DNA of 64,000 nt from Rhodocyclales bacterium GT-UBC (GTDB taxonomy: Bacteria > Pseudomonadota > Gammaproteobacteria > Burkholderiales > Rhodocyclaceae), in assembly GCA_003583745.1 (NCBI GenBank), contig QXPY01000003.1, forward strand, positions 20,052 through 84,051, written 5' to 3'. Both the position numbers and the translations under genes were made by a program. Position 1 is the stretch's first letter. Each line of letters starts with the position of its first letter. This document shows, piece by piece, positions 16,063 to 24,646 of the stretch. Under the pieces are notes generated by a model. It saw only the letters and a program-made list of their open reading frames with translations, made no database searches and was not told the origin of the DNA.

Positions 16063-16737
16063 GTGGATTCTGCTGTATTGCCGCCGCTCGATTGCTCCGA
16101 ACCGCGCCCATCGACCGGTGAACGGCTGCTCAATCTCGGTATCGTCGTCGGATTGCATCTGCTGATCGGCTATGGCGTGCTCTACCTGTCGGTCAAGAAC
16201 GAACTGATCGATCTGCCACCCAGCATCAGCGTCCGCCTGCTGCCGATGATCGAGGAACGCAAGGTGGAACCGGCCAAGCCCCTGCCACCGCCGCCCAAAC
16301 CTGTGCCGCAGGTGCATCGGCCACCGGTGGTGCAGCCGCAGCCGGTACTCGCCGTCGCCAGCCCCAACCCGGCGCCCAGCAGTTTTGTCGTCGCCCCGCA
16401 ACCACCGGCCCCGCCGCCGCAACCGGTCGCCACAGCACCCGCCCCAGCGGCACCGGTGACGGCTGCCCGCTTCGACGCCGATTACCTGCACAACCCGAAA
16501 CCAGCCTACCCGCCGATTTCGCGGCGCAGCGGCGAGGAGGGCAAGGTTTTGCTGAAAGTCCGGGTCAGCCCGCAAGGGACGGCGCTCGATGTCGCCGTCT
16601 CGAAATCCAGCGGTTTCGCCCGGCTCGACAACGCCGCGCTCGAAGCCGTCAACCGCTGGCGCTTCGTGCCGGCCAAACGCGGCGACGAGGCCATCGAATC
16701 TTCGGTGATCGTACCGATCACCTTCGCGCTTGAGTAA
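16063..16737 (+). CDS. tonB: TonB energy-transducing protein
   Basis: 224-aa protein linking the inner-membrane ExbBD motor to outer-membrane receptors. It has one N-terminal membrane anchor (~residues 24-43, LNLGIVVGLHLLIGYGVLYL). A long Pro-rich periplasmic spacer follows (~60-135). The C-terminal TonB domain contains YPPISRRSGEEGKVLLKVRV and NRWRFVPAK. The start is GTG at 16063 with AAGGAT upstream. It is the first gene of tonB-exbB-exbD, next to three TonB-dependent receptors that it probably energises. Confidence 0.93.
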   Translation: MDSAVLPPLDCSEPRPSTGERLLNLGIVVGLHLLIGYGVLYLSVKNELIDLPPSISVRLLPMIEERKVEPAKPLPPPPKPVPQVHRPPVVQPQPVLAVASPNPAPSSFVVAPQPPAPPPQPVATAPAPAAPVTAARFDADYLHNPKPAYPPISRRSGEEGKVLLKVRVSPQGTALDVAVSKSSGFARLDNAALEAVNRWRFVPAKRGDEAIESSVIVPITFALE

Positions 16738-16751
16738 GGAAAGGGAAACAC

Positions 16752-17486
16752 ATGCAATCTCAAATGGGCCTCGCCCACTTCTGGAGCCAGGGCGATCTGG
16801 TGACGCACACCACCGCCTTCATCCTCGCCATCCTGTCGCTGGCTTCGTGGACGGTCATTCTCGGCAAGCTGATGTCGACCTGGCGTGCTTCGCGCTCGGT
16901 CGAGCGCGCCCTCAACAGCTTCTGGAGCGCCAATTCCCTGCCCGAGGCACTGGAAGCCCTGCGCCGTGACGATCCTTCCGGCATCTTCGCCGGCCTGGCG
17001 CTGACCGGTGCCCACTCGGCCCAGGCCCATCAGCAGAACGCGGCGCGCGGCATCGGCGCCGGCGTCAATGCCAGCGAATTCGTCACCCGCTCGATGCGCT
17101 CACACATCGTCAATACCCAGGCACGCATCGAAAAAGGCCTGACCTTCCTCGCCTCGGTCGGCTCCACCGCCCCCTTCATCGGCCTGTTCGGCACCGTCTG
17201 GGGCATCTATCACGCGCTGGTCGGCCTTTCCGGCGCCACCCAGGTGGTGCTCGACAAGGTAGCCGGCCCGGTGGGCGAAGCGCTGATCATGACCGCCGCC
17301 GGCTTGTTCGTCGCCATACCCGCCGTCCTCGCCTACAACGCCTTTACCCGCGCCAACCGCCTGGTGGCGGTGCAACTCGACGGCTTCGCCCACGACCTGC
17401 ATGCCTACCTGACCACCGGCGTCCGCGTCGGCGGCAGCGTCAATCTGGTCGACATCGGCGCCGCCCGCGCCAATCGGCAGGGCTGA
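16752..17486 (+). CDS. exbB: Biopolymer transport protein ExbB
   Basis: 244-aa MotA/TolQ/ExbB-family proton-channel subunit. A first membrane segment is near residues 15-38. The conserved block ARIEKGLTFLASVGSTAPFI and then GLFGTVWGIYHAL covers the second membrane segment. A third segment is around ALIMTAAGLFVAIPAVLAYN. It starts 14 bp after tonB with AAGGAAAGGG upstream. ExbB rather than TolQ because its neighbours are tonB and receptors, with no tolR/tolA. Confidence 0.93.
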   Translation: MQSQMGLAHFWSQGDLVTHTTAFILAILSLASWTVILGKLMSTWRASRSVERALNSFWSANSLPEALEALRRDDPSGIFAGLALTGAHSAQAHQQNAARGIGAGVNASEFVTRSMRSHIVNTQARIEKGLTFLASVGSTAPFIGLFGTVWGIYHALVGLSGATQVVLDKVAGPVGEALIMTAAGLFVAIPAVLAYNAFTRANRLVAVQLDGFAHDLHAYLTTGVRVGGSVNLVDIGAARANRQG

Positions 17487-17488
17487 TC

Positions 17489-17899
17489 ATGGCTTTCGGA
17501 AGTTTCGACGAAAGCGCCGGCAGCCAGCCGATGGCCGAAATCAACACGACGCCGCTGGTCGACGTGATGCTGGTCCTGCTGGTCATCTTCATCATCACCG
17601 CGCCGCTCTTCCACCAGGCGGTGCCAATCGACCTGCCGCAGGTCAGCGCCACCAAGCTGGACGACAAGCCGGAGGTGATCCAGCTGGCCATCGACAACGA
17701 CGGCAAGATTTTCTGGAACGGCGAAGCCATCGAGCGCAACGCCCTCGACAATCGCTTCGCCGAGGCCGGCAGCCGTCAGCCCGAACTGCACCTGCGGGCC
17801 GATCGCAAGGTGGCCTACGAAAAGGTAGCCGACGTGATGGCCGCAGCCCAGCGTGCCCGCATCGTCAAGATCGCCTTCCTGACCCAGCCGAGTCCCTGA
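17489..17899 (+). CDS. exbD: Biopolymer transport protein ExbD
   Basis: 136-aa single-pass inner-membrane protein. The cytoplasmic AEINTTPLVDVMLVLLVIFI segment contains the conserved Asp of the proton path in the membrane helix. The periplasmic domain ends KIAFLTQPSP. It begins 2 bp after exbB stops, completing the motor operon. Confidence 0.93.
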   Translation: MAFGSFDESAGSQPMAEINTTPLVDVMLVLLVIFIITAPLFHQAVPIDLPQVSATKLDDKPEVIQLAIDNDGKIFWNGEAIERNALDNRFAEAGSRQPELHLRADRKVAYEKVADVMAAAQRARIVKIAFLTQPSP

Positions 17900-17905
17900 T
17901 TCGCC

Positions 17906-17932
17906 CCCCGGGTCACGACTCGTGGCCCGGGC
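17906..17932 (+). terminator. Hairpin after exbD
   Basis: CCCGGG-T-CACGA pairs with TCGTG-G-CCCGGG directly after the exbD stop. No T-run follows, so this is a candidate terminator or mRNA-stabilising stem. Confidence 0.4.
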
Positions 17933-17947
17933 ACCCCGCGCCTGGGG

Positions 17948-17992
17948 TGTGACGATTTGTCGCACTTGAATTCCCCCGGAAAAATTTAGAAT
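17948..17992 (+). promoter_or_regulatory. Receptor-1 promoter with TonB-regulon palindrome (site B)
   Basis: TGTGACGATTTGTCGCA (17948-17964), centre 17956. The -10-like TAGAAT starts at 17987, 31 bp after the centre. The -35 position is poor. The predicted transcript has an unusually long leader of ~200 nt before the GTG start of the receptor. The leader is AT-rich and contains no structure I can name. Confidence 0.6.
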
Positions 17993-18198
17993 ACCCGCGA
18001 ATCAATTATTTGTTTTTATTGGATTTTTGATTGATATCAAGATCCAAGAAGAAGCGAATACTGATTAGCAGGAAAGACCGCCGGATCATCCAGACAGGTT
18101 GTCTGAAACGGATGGGGAAATCGATGAAGATATCATGTATCGCATGATGCTTCTTACGCTGAAAGTCCCGGCACAGGGAAAACTTCAAGGGGTGTCAC

Positions 18199-20574
18199 GT
18201 GGGTAAGTCGCAGTTTCGCTTTAAACGGATCGTTCTCGGCCTGATTGCCGTATTTATCGAAATCGGCGCTGCCGCCGCCAGCGATGCCGACGAAGGTCGG
18301 CAACTCGGCGAAATGCTCGTCAAGACCGACAAGCCGGCCGTACCGGCCAATTTGCCCTCGACCACCGAAGGGGTCACGGCACAGCGTATCGAAGAAACCA
18401 CCAACGCCGTCACCGCCGCCGAAACCATCCAGTACCTGCCCAGCGTGCATGTCCGGGAGCGCTATATCGGCGACCGCAACGCCATCGTCCAGATGCGCAC
18501 CAATACGGCGGTTTCCAGCGCCCAGACGATTGTTTACGCCGACGGCCTGCTGCTCTCCAATTTCACCAACAACAGCTTTTCGACGCCGCCGCGCTGGGGC
18601 ATGGTGTCGCCCGACGAGATCGAGCGCGTCGATGTCATCTACGGCCCGTTCTCGGCGCTTTACCCGGGCAACTCGATGAGCGGCATCGTGCTGATGACGA
18701 CCCGCATGCCGGACAAGTTCGAAGCCCACGTCAAAGTCGACAGCTTTTACGAGCGCTTCAAGCTCTACGGCACCGACCACAAATTCAAGGGCGAGCATGG
18801 CAGCGCCGCGCTCGGCGGGCGCAGCGGCGACTGGTCGTTCTGGCTGAGCGCCGATCACCTGGACAACGAAAGCCACCCGATGACTTTCGGCAACGCCACC
18901 CGCAAATCCGGCGCGGCCGCCACCGCCGGCACCTACACCGTGGTCGACAGTTCTCGGCTGTATCGCGATATCGACACCACCGGCAACGCGCGCATCATCA
19001 CCAGCTCGCTGGGCATCGACCACACCATCCAGGACAACGGCAAACTCAAGCTGGCCTACGACTTCTCGCCATCCTGGCGTGCCACCTACACGCTCGGCAT
19101 CTGGCAGAACGAATCGAAGGGCAGCGTCGACAGCTACCTGCGCGATGCCTCGGGGCGCACCGTCTACAACGCCGGCAGCACGCTGGGCAACCCGCTCAAG
19201 TACGTCCGCATCGATGGCGTCGACTACACGGTCAGCTCCGCCGTGCCGAGCTACGGCGAAAGCCGGCATTGGCTGCAGGGGCTGTCGGTCAAGTCCGACA
19301 CACGCGGCAGCTGGGACTGGGAAGCCACGGTCAGCGTCTTCAAGCAGGGCACCGACATCAGCCGCCAGGCCGCGCCGACCAATGGCTACGACTCCGGCCG
19401 CGACAGCCTGCGGCCCGGCGGCCAGGTCACCTACGCCGACGGCACCGGTTGGCAGACCGTCGACCTGCGTGGCGAATGGCGCCCCGGCGGCAACCGGCAG
19501 AGCGAACATCAGCTCAGTTTCGGCTACCACCACGACCGCTACGTGCTCAGTTCCGATACCTTCACCATCAACAGCGACTGGCTGAGCGGTGCGGCCGGCG
19601 CCCTGCGCAGCAATTCGCGCGGCAACACCCAGACCGACGGCCTCTATCTGCAGGACGCCTGGCGCCTGGCCGACGACTGGAGCCTGGTCGCCGGCGGCCG
19701 CTGGGAACGCTGGCAGGCTTACGGCGGCAGCAACTACGATTCGACCAACAGCGGGGCAAATCCGAAATACCTGGCTTATGCCGACCGTTCCGACAGTGGC
19801 TTTTCGCCGAAGGCGATGCTCGCCTTCCAGGCCAACGATGCGTGGACCTTGCGGGCGGCCGTCGGCAAGGCCTACCGCTTCCCGACCGTGGCCGAAATGT
19901 TCCAGAGCTATACCGACGCCAACAACATCAAGACCAACGACCCCAACCTCAAACCGGAAAACGTCCGCTCCACCGAACTGGCCGCCGAGCGGGCGCTGCC
20001 TGGCGGCGGCCTGTGGCGGACTTCGCTGTTCTGGGAAGACAAGCGCGATGCGCTGATCTCGCAGACCGACACCACCAGCGTCCCCGGCAAGACCATCTCC
20101 AGCATCCAGAACGTCGACAAGATCCGCACCCAGGGCATCGAAACGGCGCTGCAGGTGCGGGATCTGCTGATCAACGGCTTCGATCTCTCGGGCAGCGTCA
20201 CCTACACCGATTCGATCATCCAGCGTAACCAGCGCAACCCGGCCGTGGTCGGCCGCGACCAGCCGCGCATTCCCGACTGGCGGGCCACCCTGGTCGGCGT
20301 CTATCGCGCCTCGGACGCGCTTTCCTTCAGCCTGGCCATGCGCTACAGCGGCCGGCAGTGGGCCAGCCTCAACTACACCGACATCAATCCCAACGTCTAT
20401 GGCAATCCCGGCGTCAGTTCCTACCGCGTCGTCGACGCCAAGGTGCTGTACCGGGTCGCCAAGCAATGGACGGCTTCGCTCGGGGTCAATAACATCGGCG
20501 ACTACAAGTATTACGTCCAGCCCAACCCCTATCCGCAACGGACGTTCTTCGCCAGCCTGAAGTTCGATTACTGA
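18199..20574 (+). CDS. TonB-dependent outer-membrane receptor 1
   Basis: 791-aa receptor. A signal peptide is followed by a TonB-dependent plug (~residues 40-175), with PSVHVRERYIGDRNAIVQMR and VDVIYGPFSALYPGNSMSGI as typical plug motifs. A 22-strand-type barrel ends in a terminal aromatic (LKFDY). The GTG start has AAGGGG upstream. It is the first gene of a three-gene operon with a BNR-repeat protein (8 bp later) and a thioredoxin-like protein. The ligand is unknown; the neighbours suggest a metal or metal-complex rather than vitamin B12. Confidence 0.88.
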   Translation: MGKSQFRFKRIVLGLIAVFIEIGAAAASDADEGRQLGEMLVKTDKPAVPANLPSTTEGVTAQRIEETTNAVTAAETIQYLPSVHVRERYIGDRNAIVQMRTNTAVSSAQTIVYADGLLLSNFTNNSFSTPPRWGMVSPDEIERVDVIYGPFSALYPGNSMSGIVLMTTRMPDKFEAHVKVDSFYERFKLYGTDHKFKGEHGSAALGGRSGDWSFWLSADHLDNESHPMTFGNATRKSGAAATAGTYTVVDSSRLYRDIDTTGNARIITSSLGIDHTIQDNGKLKLAYDFSPSWRATYTLGIWQNESKGSVDSYLRDASGRTVYNAGSTLGNPLKYVRIDGVDYTVSSAVPSYGESRHWLQGLSVKSDTRGSWDWEATVSVFKQGTDISRQAAPTNGYDSGRDSLRPGGQVTYADGTGWQTVDLRGEWRPGGNRQSEHQLSFGYHHDRYVLSSDTFTINSDWLSGAAGALRSNSRGNTQTDGLYLQDAWRLADDWSLVAGGRWERWQAYGGSNYDSTNSGANPKYLAYADRSDSGFSPKAMLAFQANDAWTLRAAVGKAYRFPTVAEMFQSYTDANNIKTNDPNLKPENVRSTELAAERALPGGGLWRTSLFWEDKRDALISQTDTTSVPGKTISSIQNVDKIRTQGIETALQVRDLLINGFDLSGSVTYTDSIIQRNQRNPAVVGRDQPRIPDWRATLVGVYRASDALSFSLAMRYSGRQWASLNYTDINPNVYGNPGVSSYRVVDAKVLYRVAKQWTASLGVNNIGDYKYYVQPNPYPQRTFFASLKFDY

Positions 20575-20582
20575 GATACGCC

Positions 20583-21779
20583 ATGACCGCGCTTCGCCCG
20601 TTTCTGCTCGTCAGTCTGTTTGCCTTCCTGCTGCCCCTCACCCCGGCCCGGGCGGCCGACGAGCATGCCCAGCACGCCCCGAAGGCGATGAAGAAACGGA
20701 TCGAACTGGGCAGCGCCGCCGTCTTTGCACCGGACGGCACGCTGCTGACGGTCAGCAAGCAGGACGAACATGTCGTCTTGCAACGCAGCGCCGACCAGGG
20801 CGCTACCTGGTCCGAACCGCTCAAGGTCAATGCCCAGCCGGAAGCCATTTCCGCCGATGGCGAAAACCGCCCCAAGATCGCCCTGGCCAGCGACGGCGGC
20901 ATCCTGGTCTCGTGGACCCAACCGCTCGGCAAGCCCTACAGCGGTGCCATCCGGCTCGCCCGCTCGGACGACGGCAGCAGTTTTGCGCCGCCGCTGACCG
21001 TGCATCGCGACACTGCCGAGATCACCCATCGCTTCGAAACCCTGCAGACGCTGCCCGACAACCGCGTGCTGGTCGCCTGGATCGACAAGCGCGATCTGGA
21101 AGCCGCCAAAGGCAAGGGCAATTACCGCGGTGCGGCGATCTACAGCGCCCTGTCTACCGATGGCGGGCGCAGCTTCCTGCCGGAACGCAAGGTCGCCGAT
21201 CATTCCTGCGAATGCTGCCGCATCGCCAGTGCCCTCGATACCGACGGCGCCCTGTTGCTGCTGTGGCGCCACGTCTATGCCCCGAACGAACGCGACCATG
21301 CGCTGGCCCGCCTGAAAGCCGACGGCAGCGCCGACAGCGTGCAGCGCGCCACCTACGACCACTGGCGGATCGATGCCTGCCCGCACCATGGCCCGTCGCT
21401 GGTCGTCGATGCGCAAGGGGTACGCCACGCCGTCTGGTTCAACGTCAAGGATGGTGAGGGCCGCGTGTTCTACGGCCGCCTGCCAAGCGGCAACGAAAGC
21501 CGCGTCGACGGCCAGCGCAGCATCGGCGGGCCGCGCGCGGCGCATGCCGACCTGGCGCTGAACGACGACCAACTGGCCATCGTCTGGAGCGAGTTCGACG
21601 GCGAAAAGACCCGGCTCGACGCCCTGGTCTCCCGCGATAACGGCCGCAATTTCGAACCGCTGTCGCTGGCCAGCACCGAGGGCGCCGCCGACCAGCCCCG
21701 ACTGATCCAGCACCGGCAAAAACTCTACGCCTTCTGGCGCACCGAAAAGGAAGGCTTTCGCTTGATCCCGCTCCCATGA
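20583..21779 (+). CDS. BNR/sialidase-fold secreted protein with CECC and CPHHG motifs
   Basis: 398-aa exported protein with signal peptide (LLVSLFAFLLPLTPARA). It has a six-bladed sialidase-like propeller with Asp-box repeats (e.g. SADQGATWSEP, STDGGRSFLPE, SRDNGRNFEP). It is unlikely to be a real sialidase: I do not see an Arg triad or the FRIP motif. Instead it has a Cys cluster C209-E-C-C212 and C266-P-H-H, suited to binding a soft metal. It is encoded between a TonB receptor and a CxxC thioredoxin-like protein, whose start overlaps its stop. A periplasmic metal-handling role is inferred. Confidence 0.75.
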   Translation: MTALRPFLLVSLFAFLLPLTPARAADEHAQHAPKAMKKRIELGSAAVFAPDGTLLTVSKQDEHVVLQRSADQGATWSEPLKVNAQPEAISADGENRPKIALASDGGILVSWTQPLGKPYSGAIRLARSDDGSSFAPPLTVHRDTAEITHRFETLQTLPDNRVLVAWIDKRDLEAAKGKGNYRGAAIYSALSTDGGRSFLPERKVADHSCECCRIASALDTDGALLLLWRHVYAPNERDHALARLKADGSADSVQRATYDHWRIDACPHHGPSLVVDAQGVRHAVWFNVKDGEGRVFYGRLPSGNESRVDGQRSIGGPRAAHADLALNDDQLAIVWSEFDGEKTRLDALVSRDNGRNFEPLSLASTEGAADQPRLIQHRQKLYAFWRTEKEGFRLIPLP

Positions 21780-22246
21780 TCCGCCCCCTGCTCATGCTCT
21801 GCGCCGCCCTGCTGGCGGCCCCGGTTTCGGCCAGCGACCTGACCGCCCTCGACCGCAGCACCGCCCGCCAGCTGATGGCGGACGCCAGCCAGGGGCAACC
21901 GACCATCGTCGCGCTGTGGTCGGTCGAATGCACGCATTGCAAGAAAAACCTGCAGCTCTTCTCGACCCTGGCCAGGCAGCACAAGAACCTGCGGCTGATC
22001 AGCATCGCCGCCGAGCCGGAAGGCAGCGAGCACGCCCGCATCCTCGACCGCCATGCCATGCCGGCCGCCCGCTACGCCTACGGCAGCGACGCACCGGAAG
22101 CCGTGGCCTACGCCATCGACCCGAACTGGTCCGGGGAACTGCCGCGCAGCTACCTGTTCGACGGCAAGGGCGGCAAGCAGAAGCACTCGGGCGTGCTGTC
22201 CCGCCAGCAGGTCGAGCAGGAAACCGGCCTCGCCCCACGCCGCTGA
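21776..22246 (+). CDS. Thioredoxin-like (TlpA/ResA-type) periplasmic protein
   Basis: 156-aa exported protein: signal peptide (MIRPLLMLCAALLAAPVSA), then a thioredoxin fold with active site C52-T-H-C55 and the cis-Pro region LPRSYLFDG. The ATG overlaps the stop of the BNR gene. A CxxC thiol protein next to a Cys-rich propeller suggests it keeps those cysteines reduced or passes metal; that is inference. Confidence 0.8.
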   Translation: MIRPLLMLCAALLAAPVSASDLTALDRSTARQLMADASQGQPTIVALWSVECTHCKKNLQLFSTLARQHKNLRLISIAAEPEGSEHARILDRHAMPAARYAYGSDAPEAVAYAIDPNWSGELPRSYLFDGKGGKQKHSGVLSRQQVEQETGLAPRR

Positions 22247-22394
22247 ACGTCGCCTTCGGTAGCGAGCGTCGAGGCAGCCGGGAAGCAAGCCGCGCCTTGC
22301 CCAAATCAACTCGTCGCGACCGGGTTTTGGCCGATCGATAACCGCTTTCCCGGCCGACCGAATTGATACCCGTCAAGCGGCTTGAAACCGCCCC

Positions 22395-22454
22395 TGCGAC
22401 ATGCTGTCGCGCGACAATTTGTCGCAGGGAAGCGCGTCTGCCTTCAGCTAGCAT
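22395..22454 (+). promoter_or_regulatory. Receptor-2 promoter with two overlapping palindromes (site C)
   Basis: Main palindrome CGCGACAATTTGTCGCA (22410-22426), centre 22418. The -10-like TAGCAT starts at 22449, again 31 bp from the centre. A second, weaker copy TGCGACATGCTGTCGCG (22395-22411) lies immediately upstream, centres 15 bp apart. No -35 consensus. Leader ~64 nt. Confidence 0.6.
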
Positions 22455-22524
22455 TCGCTCCCTCTTGATCGCATTTACAAGGCTTCGGCAGCGCAAGGGT
22501 GCCGTAGCAGAGGGGGAATAACAC

Positions 22525-24576
22525 ATGCAACACCGATTCAAACCCAGCCGTCTGGCCTGGCTGATCGCCCTGGCGCTGTCCGGCGTCCAGGCCCAGGAAT
22601 CCACCGTCATGCTCGGCGAAGTGACGGTCAACTCCGGCCAGACCGGCACCTTGCCGACCCGGCGCATCCTGACCTCGGTCGACGTCATGGGCGCCGAGCG
22701 TGTACAGGAAAAGAACGTCGCCAACAGCTGGGAACTGATCGGCCAGATGCCGGGCATCCAGCTCACCGAATTCCGCCTTGGCGCCGAATCCGGCAAACCC
22801 TCCTTCCGCGCCTTCAACGGCGAGGGCTACATCAACGGCATCAAGCTGCTGATCGACGGCGTGCCGAGCAACGTCAACAGCGGCAACATGCGCTATTTCG
22901 ACATGCTCTTTCCGCTCGACATCGACTACGTCGAAGTCGTTCGCGGCACCAACGACCCGCGTTACGGGCTGCACAACATCGGCGGCAACATCAACGTCGC
23001 CACCCGCCAGGGCGGCAACTACAGCGATGCCCGCCTGACCGTCGGCAGCTTCAACACCCAGGAAGTCCAGGCGGCGGTCGGCCGCGAATCGGGCGGCTTC
23101 GCCCAGAATTACTTCGTCGCCAAGCGCGACTCCGACGGCTATCGCGACCATGCCCGCAGCGAGCAATACAGCCTCGGCGGCAAATGGTTCTATACCTCGG
23201 ACGGTGGTGACCTGAAAGCCGGCGTGATCGCCCGTCTGTCCAACCAGGAAGCCAAATCGCCCGGCTACATGACCGCCGCCGAACTGGGGGCCGACCGCTT
23301 CCAGTCGGCCGCCCGCAATGCCAACGACCACGACAGCCGCGACATGCGCCAGCTGAGCGGCCATGTCGATTACCAGATCGCACCCGACCTCGCCTATAGC
23401 GGCAAGCTCTACTACAACAGCATCGAAGATGACCGCTACGTCACCTATACCGGCTACGCCGGCAGCAACGCCGCGCGTCAGCGCCGTCTGTGGAACGAGG
23501 AACATGTCGGCTGGATGAACACGCTGACCTGGCAGGCCAGCCAGAAAGTCGCCATCGAAGGCGGCTTCAACTACGAACGCCAGGACAACCGCTATCGCCG
23601 TTATCGCTATGCCTATGCCGTGCCCACCGATTTCTCGACACCGGCCTCGACCTCCAACGACGACAGCCATACGCTCGACAACTTCGGCGCCTACGTCCAG
23701 GCGGTGATCAAGCCGGCCGAGGCGTGGAAGATCGTGCCGGCCATCCGCACCGACTCGTTCAAGGGCCACACCACGCTCAACACCAGCGGGCAAAGCTATC
23801 CGCTGCAGGACTACGGCTGGATCAACCAGCCCAAGCTGAGTGTCGTCTACAGCCCGTCGCCGGCTTTCAGCCTCTACGGCAACTGGGGCCGTACCTTCCA
23901 GATCGTCACCGGTTCGCGCTCGCCGGCCTACCTGACCAGCGGTACGGCAAGCCTGACCCCGTCGATCAACACCGGCATCGAACTCGGCACCAAGTTCCGC
24001 CTGGCCGAACGCACGGAAGCCCGCATCGCCGTCTGGCAGCAGGAAGCCACCGACGAAGTGGCCAACCTGCCGAGCGCCAACGCAACGCAGAACCTTGGCG
24101 AGACGCGGCGCAAGGGGATCGACTTCCAGGTCACCACCCACCTCGGCGACAAGTTCAAGCTGTGGTTCTCGCACGCCTACCAGGAAGCCAAGGTGGTCGG
24201 CGGCTACGCTTCGGGCGGCAGTTCGCTGGTCGGCAAGGAAGTCTTCTCGACGCCGCGCCACATCACCAACCTCGGCCTCGAATACCAGGCCAGCGACAGC
24301 CTGCGCTTCGACCTGCAAGGCCGCGCCCAGGGCAGCTACTATATCGACGACCAGAACGCCAAGGGCAAGTACGGCGCCTACGTGCTGTTTGACAGCGGCG
24401 TGCATTACGCGTTGAGCAAGCACTTCGGTCTTGATCTGGAGGTCAAGAACCTGTTCGACCGCAAGTACGAATACGTCTGGTACGACAACTTCTTCTACCC
24501 GGCCTCGGCTTACCAGCCGATGTTCTCGCCCGGAGCCGGTCGCGCCTTCTATCTTTCGCTCAACATGAAGATGTAA
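22525..24576 (+). CDS. TonB-dependent outer-membrane receptor 2 (siderophore-type)
   Basis: 683-aa receptor with signal peptide (MQHRFKPSRLAWLIALALSG). The plug has SWELIGQMPGIQLTEF and YINGIKLLIDGVP, then DIDYVEVVRGTNDPRYG. The barrel ends LSLNMKM, an unusual terminal Met instead of Phe/Trp. It is followed by a terminator and a PepSY membrane protein. That pairing is typical of ferric-siderophore uptake, where the PepSY protein helps reduce or release iron. The ligand is not identifiable from sequence. Confidence 0.88.
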   Translation: MQHRFKPSRLAWLIALALSGVQAQESTVMLGEVTVNSGQTGTLPTRRILTSVDVMGAERVQEKNVANSWELIGQMPGIQLTEFRLGAESGKPSFRAFNGEGYINGIKLLIDGVPSNVNSGNMRYFDMLFPLDIDYVEVVRGTNDPRYGLHNIGGNINVATRQGGNYSDARLTVGSFNTQEVQAAVGRESGGFAQNYFVAKRDSDGYRDHARSEQYSLGGKWFYTSDGGDLKAGVIARLSNQEAKSPGYMTAAELGADRFQSAARNANDHDSRDMRQLSGHVDYQIAPDLAYSGKLYYNSIEDDRYVTYTGYAGSNAARQRRLWNEEHVGWMNTLTWQASQKVAIEGGFNYERQDNRYRRYRYAYAVPTDFSTPASTSNDDSHTLDNFGAYVQAVIKPAEAWKIVPAIRTDSFKGHTTLNTSGQSYPLQDYGWINQPKLSVVYSPSPAFSLYGNWGRTFQIVTGSRSPAYLTSGTASLTPSINTGIELGTKFRLAERTEARIAVWQQEATDEVANLPSANATQNLGETRRKGIDFQVTTHLGDKFKLWFSHAYQEAKVVGGYASGGSSLVGKEVFSTPRHITNLGLEYQASDSLRFDLQGRAQGSYYIDDQNAKGKYGAYVLFDSGVHYALSKHFGLDLEVKNLFDRKYEYVWYDNFFYPASAYQPMFSPGAGRAFYLSLNMKM

Positions 24577-24591
24577 GCTCTCGCACCCACC

Positions 24592-24622
24592 AAGGCGGCG
24601 CCATCCGCGCCGCCTTTTTTTT
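24592..24622 (+). terminator. Rho-independent terminator after receptor 2
   Basis: GGCGGCG (24594-24600) pairs with CGCCGCC (24608-24614), followed by eight T. Confidence 0.85.
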
Positions 24623-24646
24623 CGCCCTGCCGCCCCCCTCGCATCG

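Noticed and set aside
18154..20538. 794-codon open frame on minus opposite receptor 1
   Set aside because: No motifs or ribosome-binding site. The plus frame is a convincing TonB receptor.
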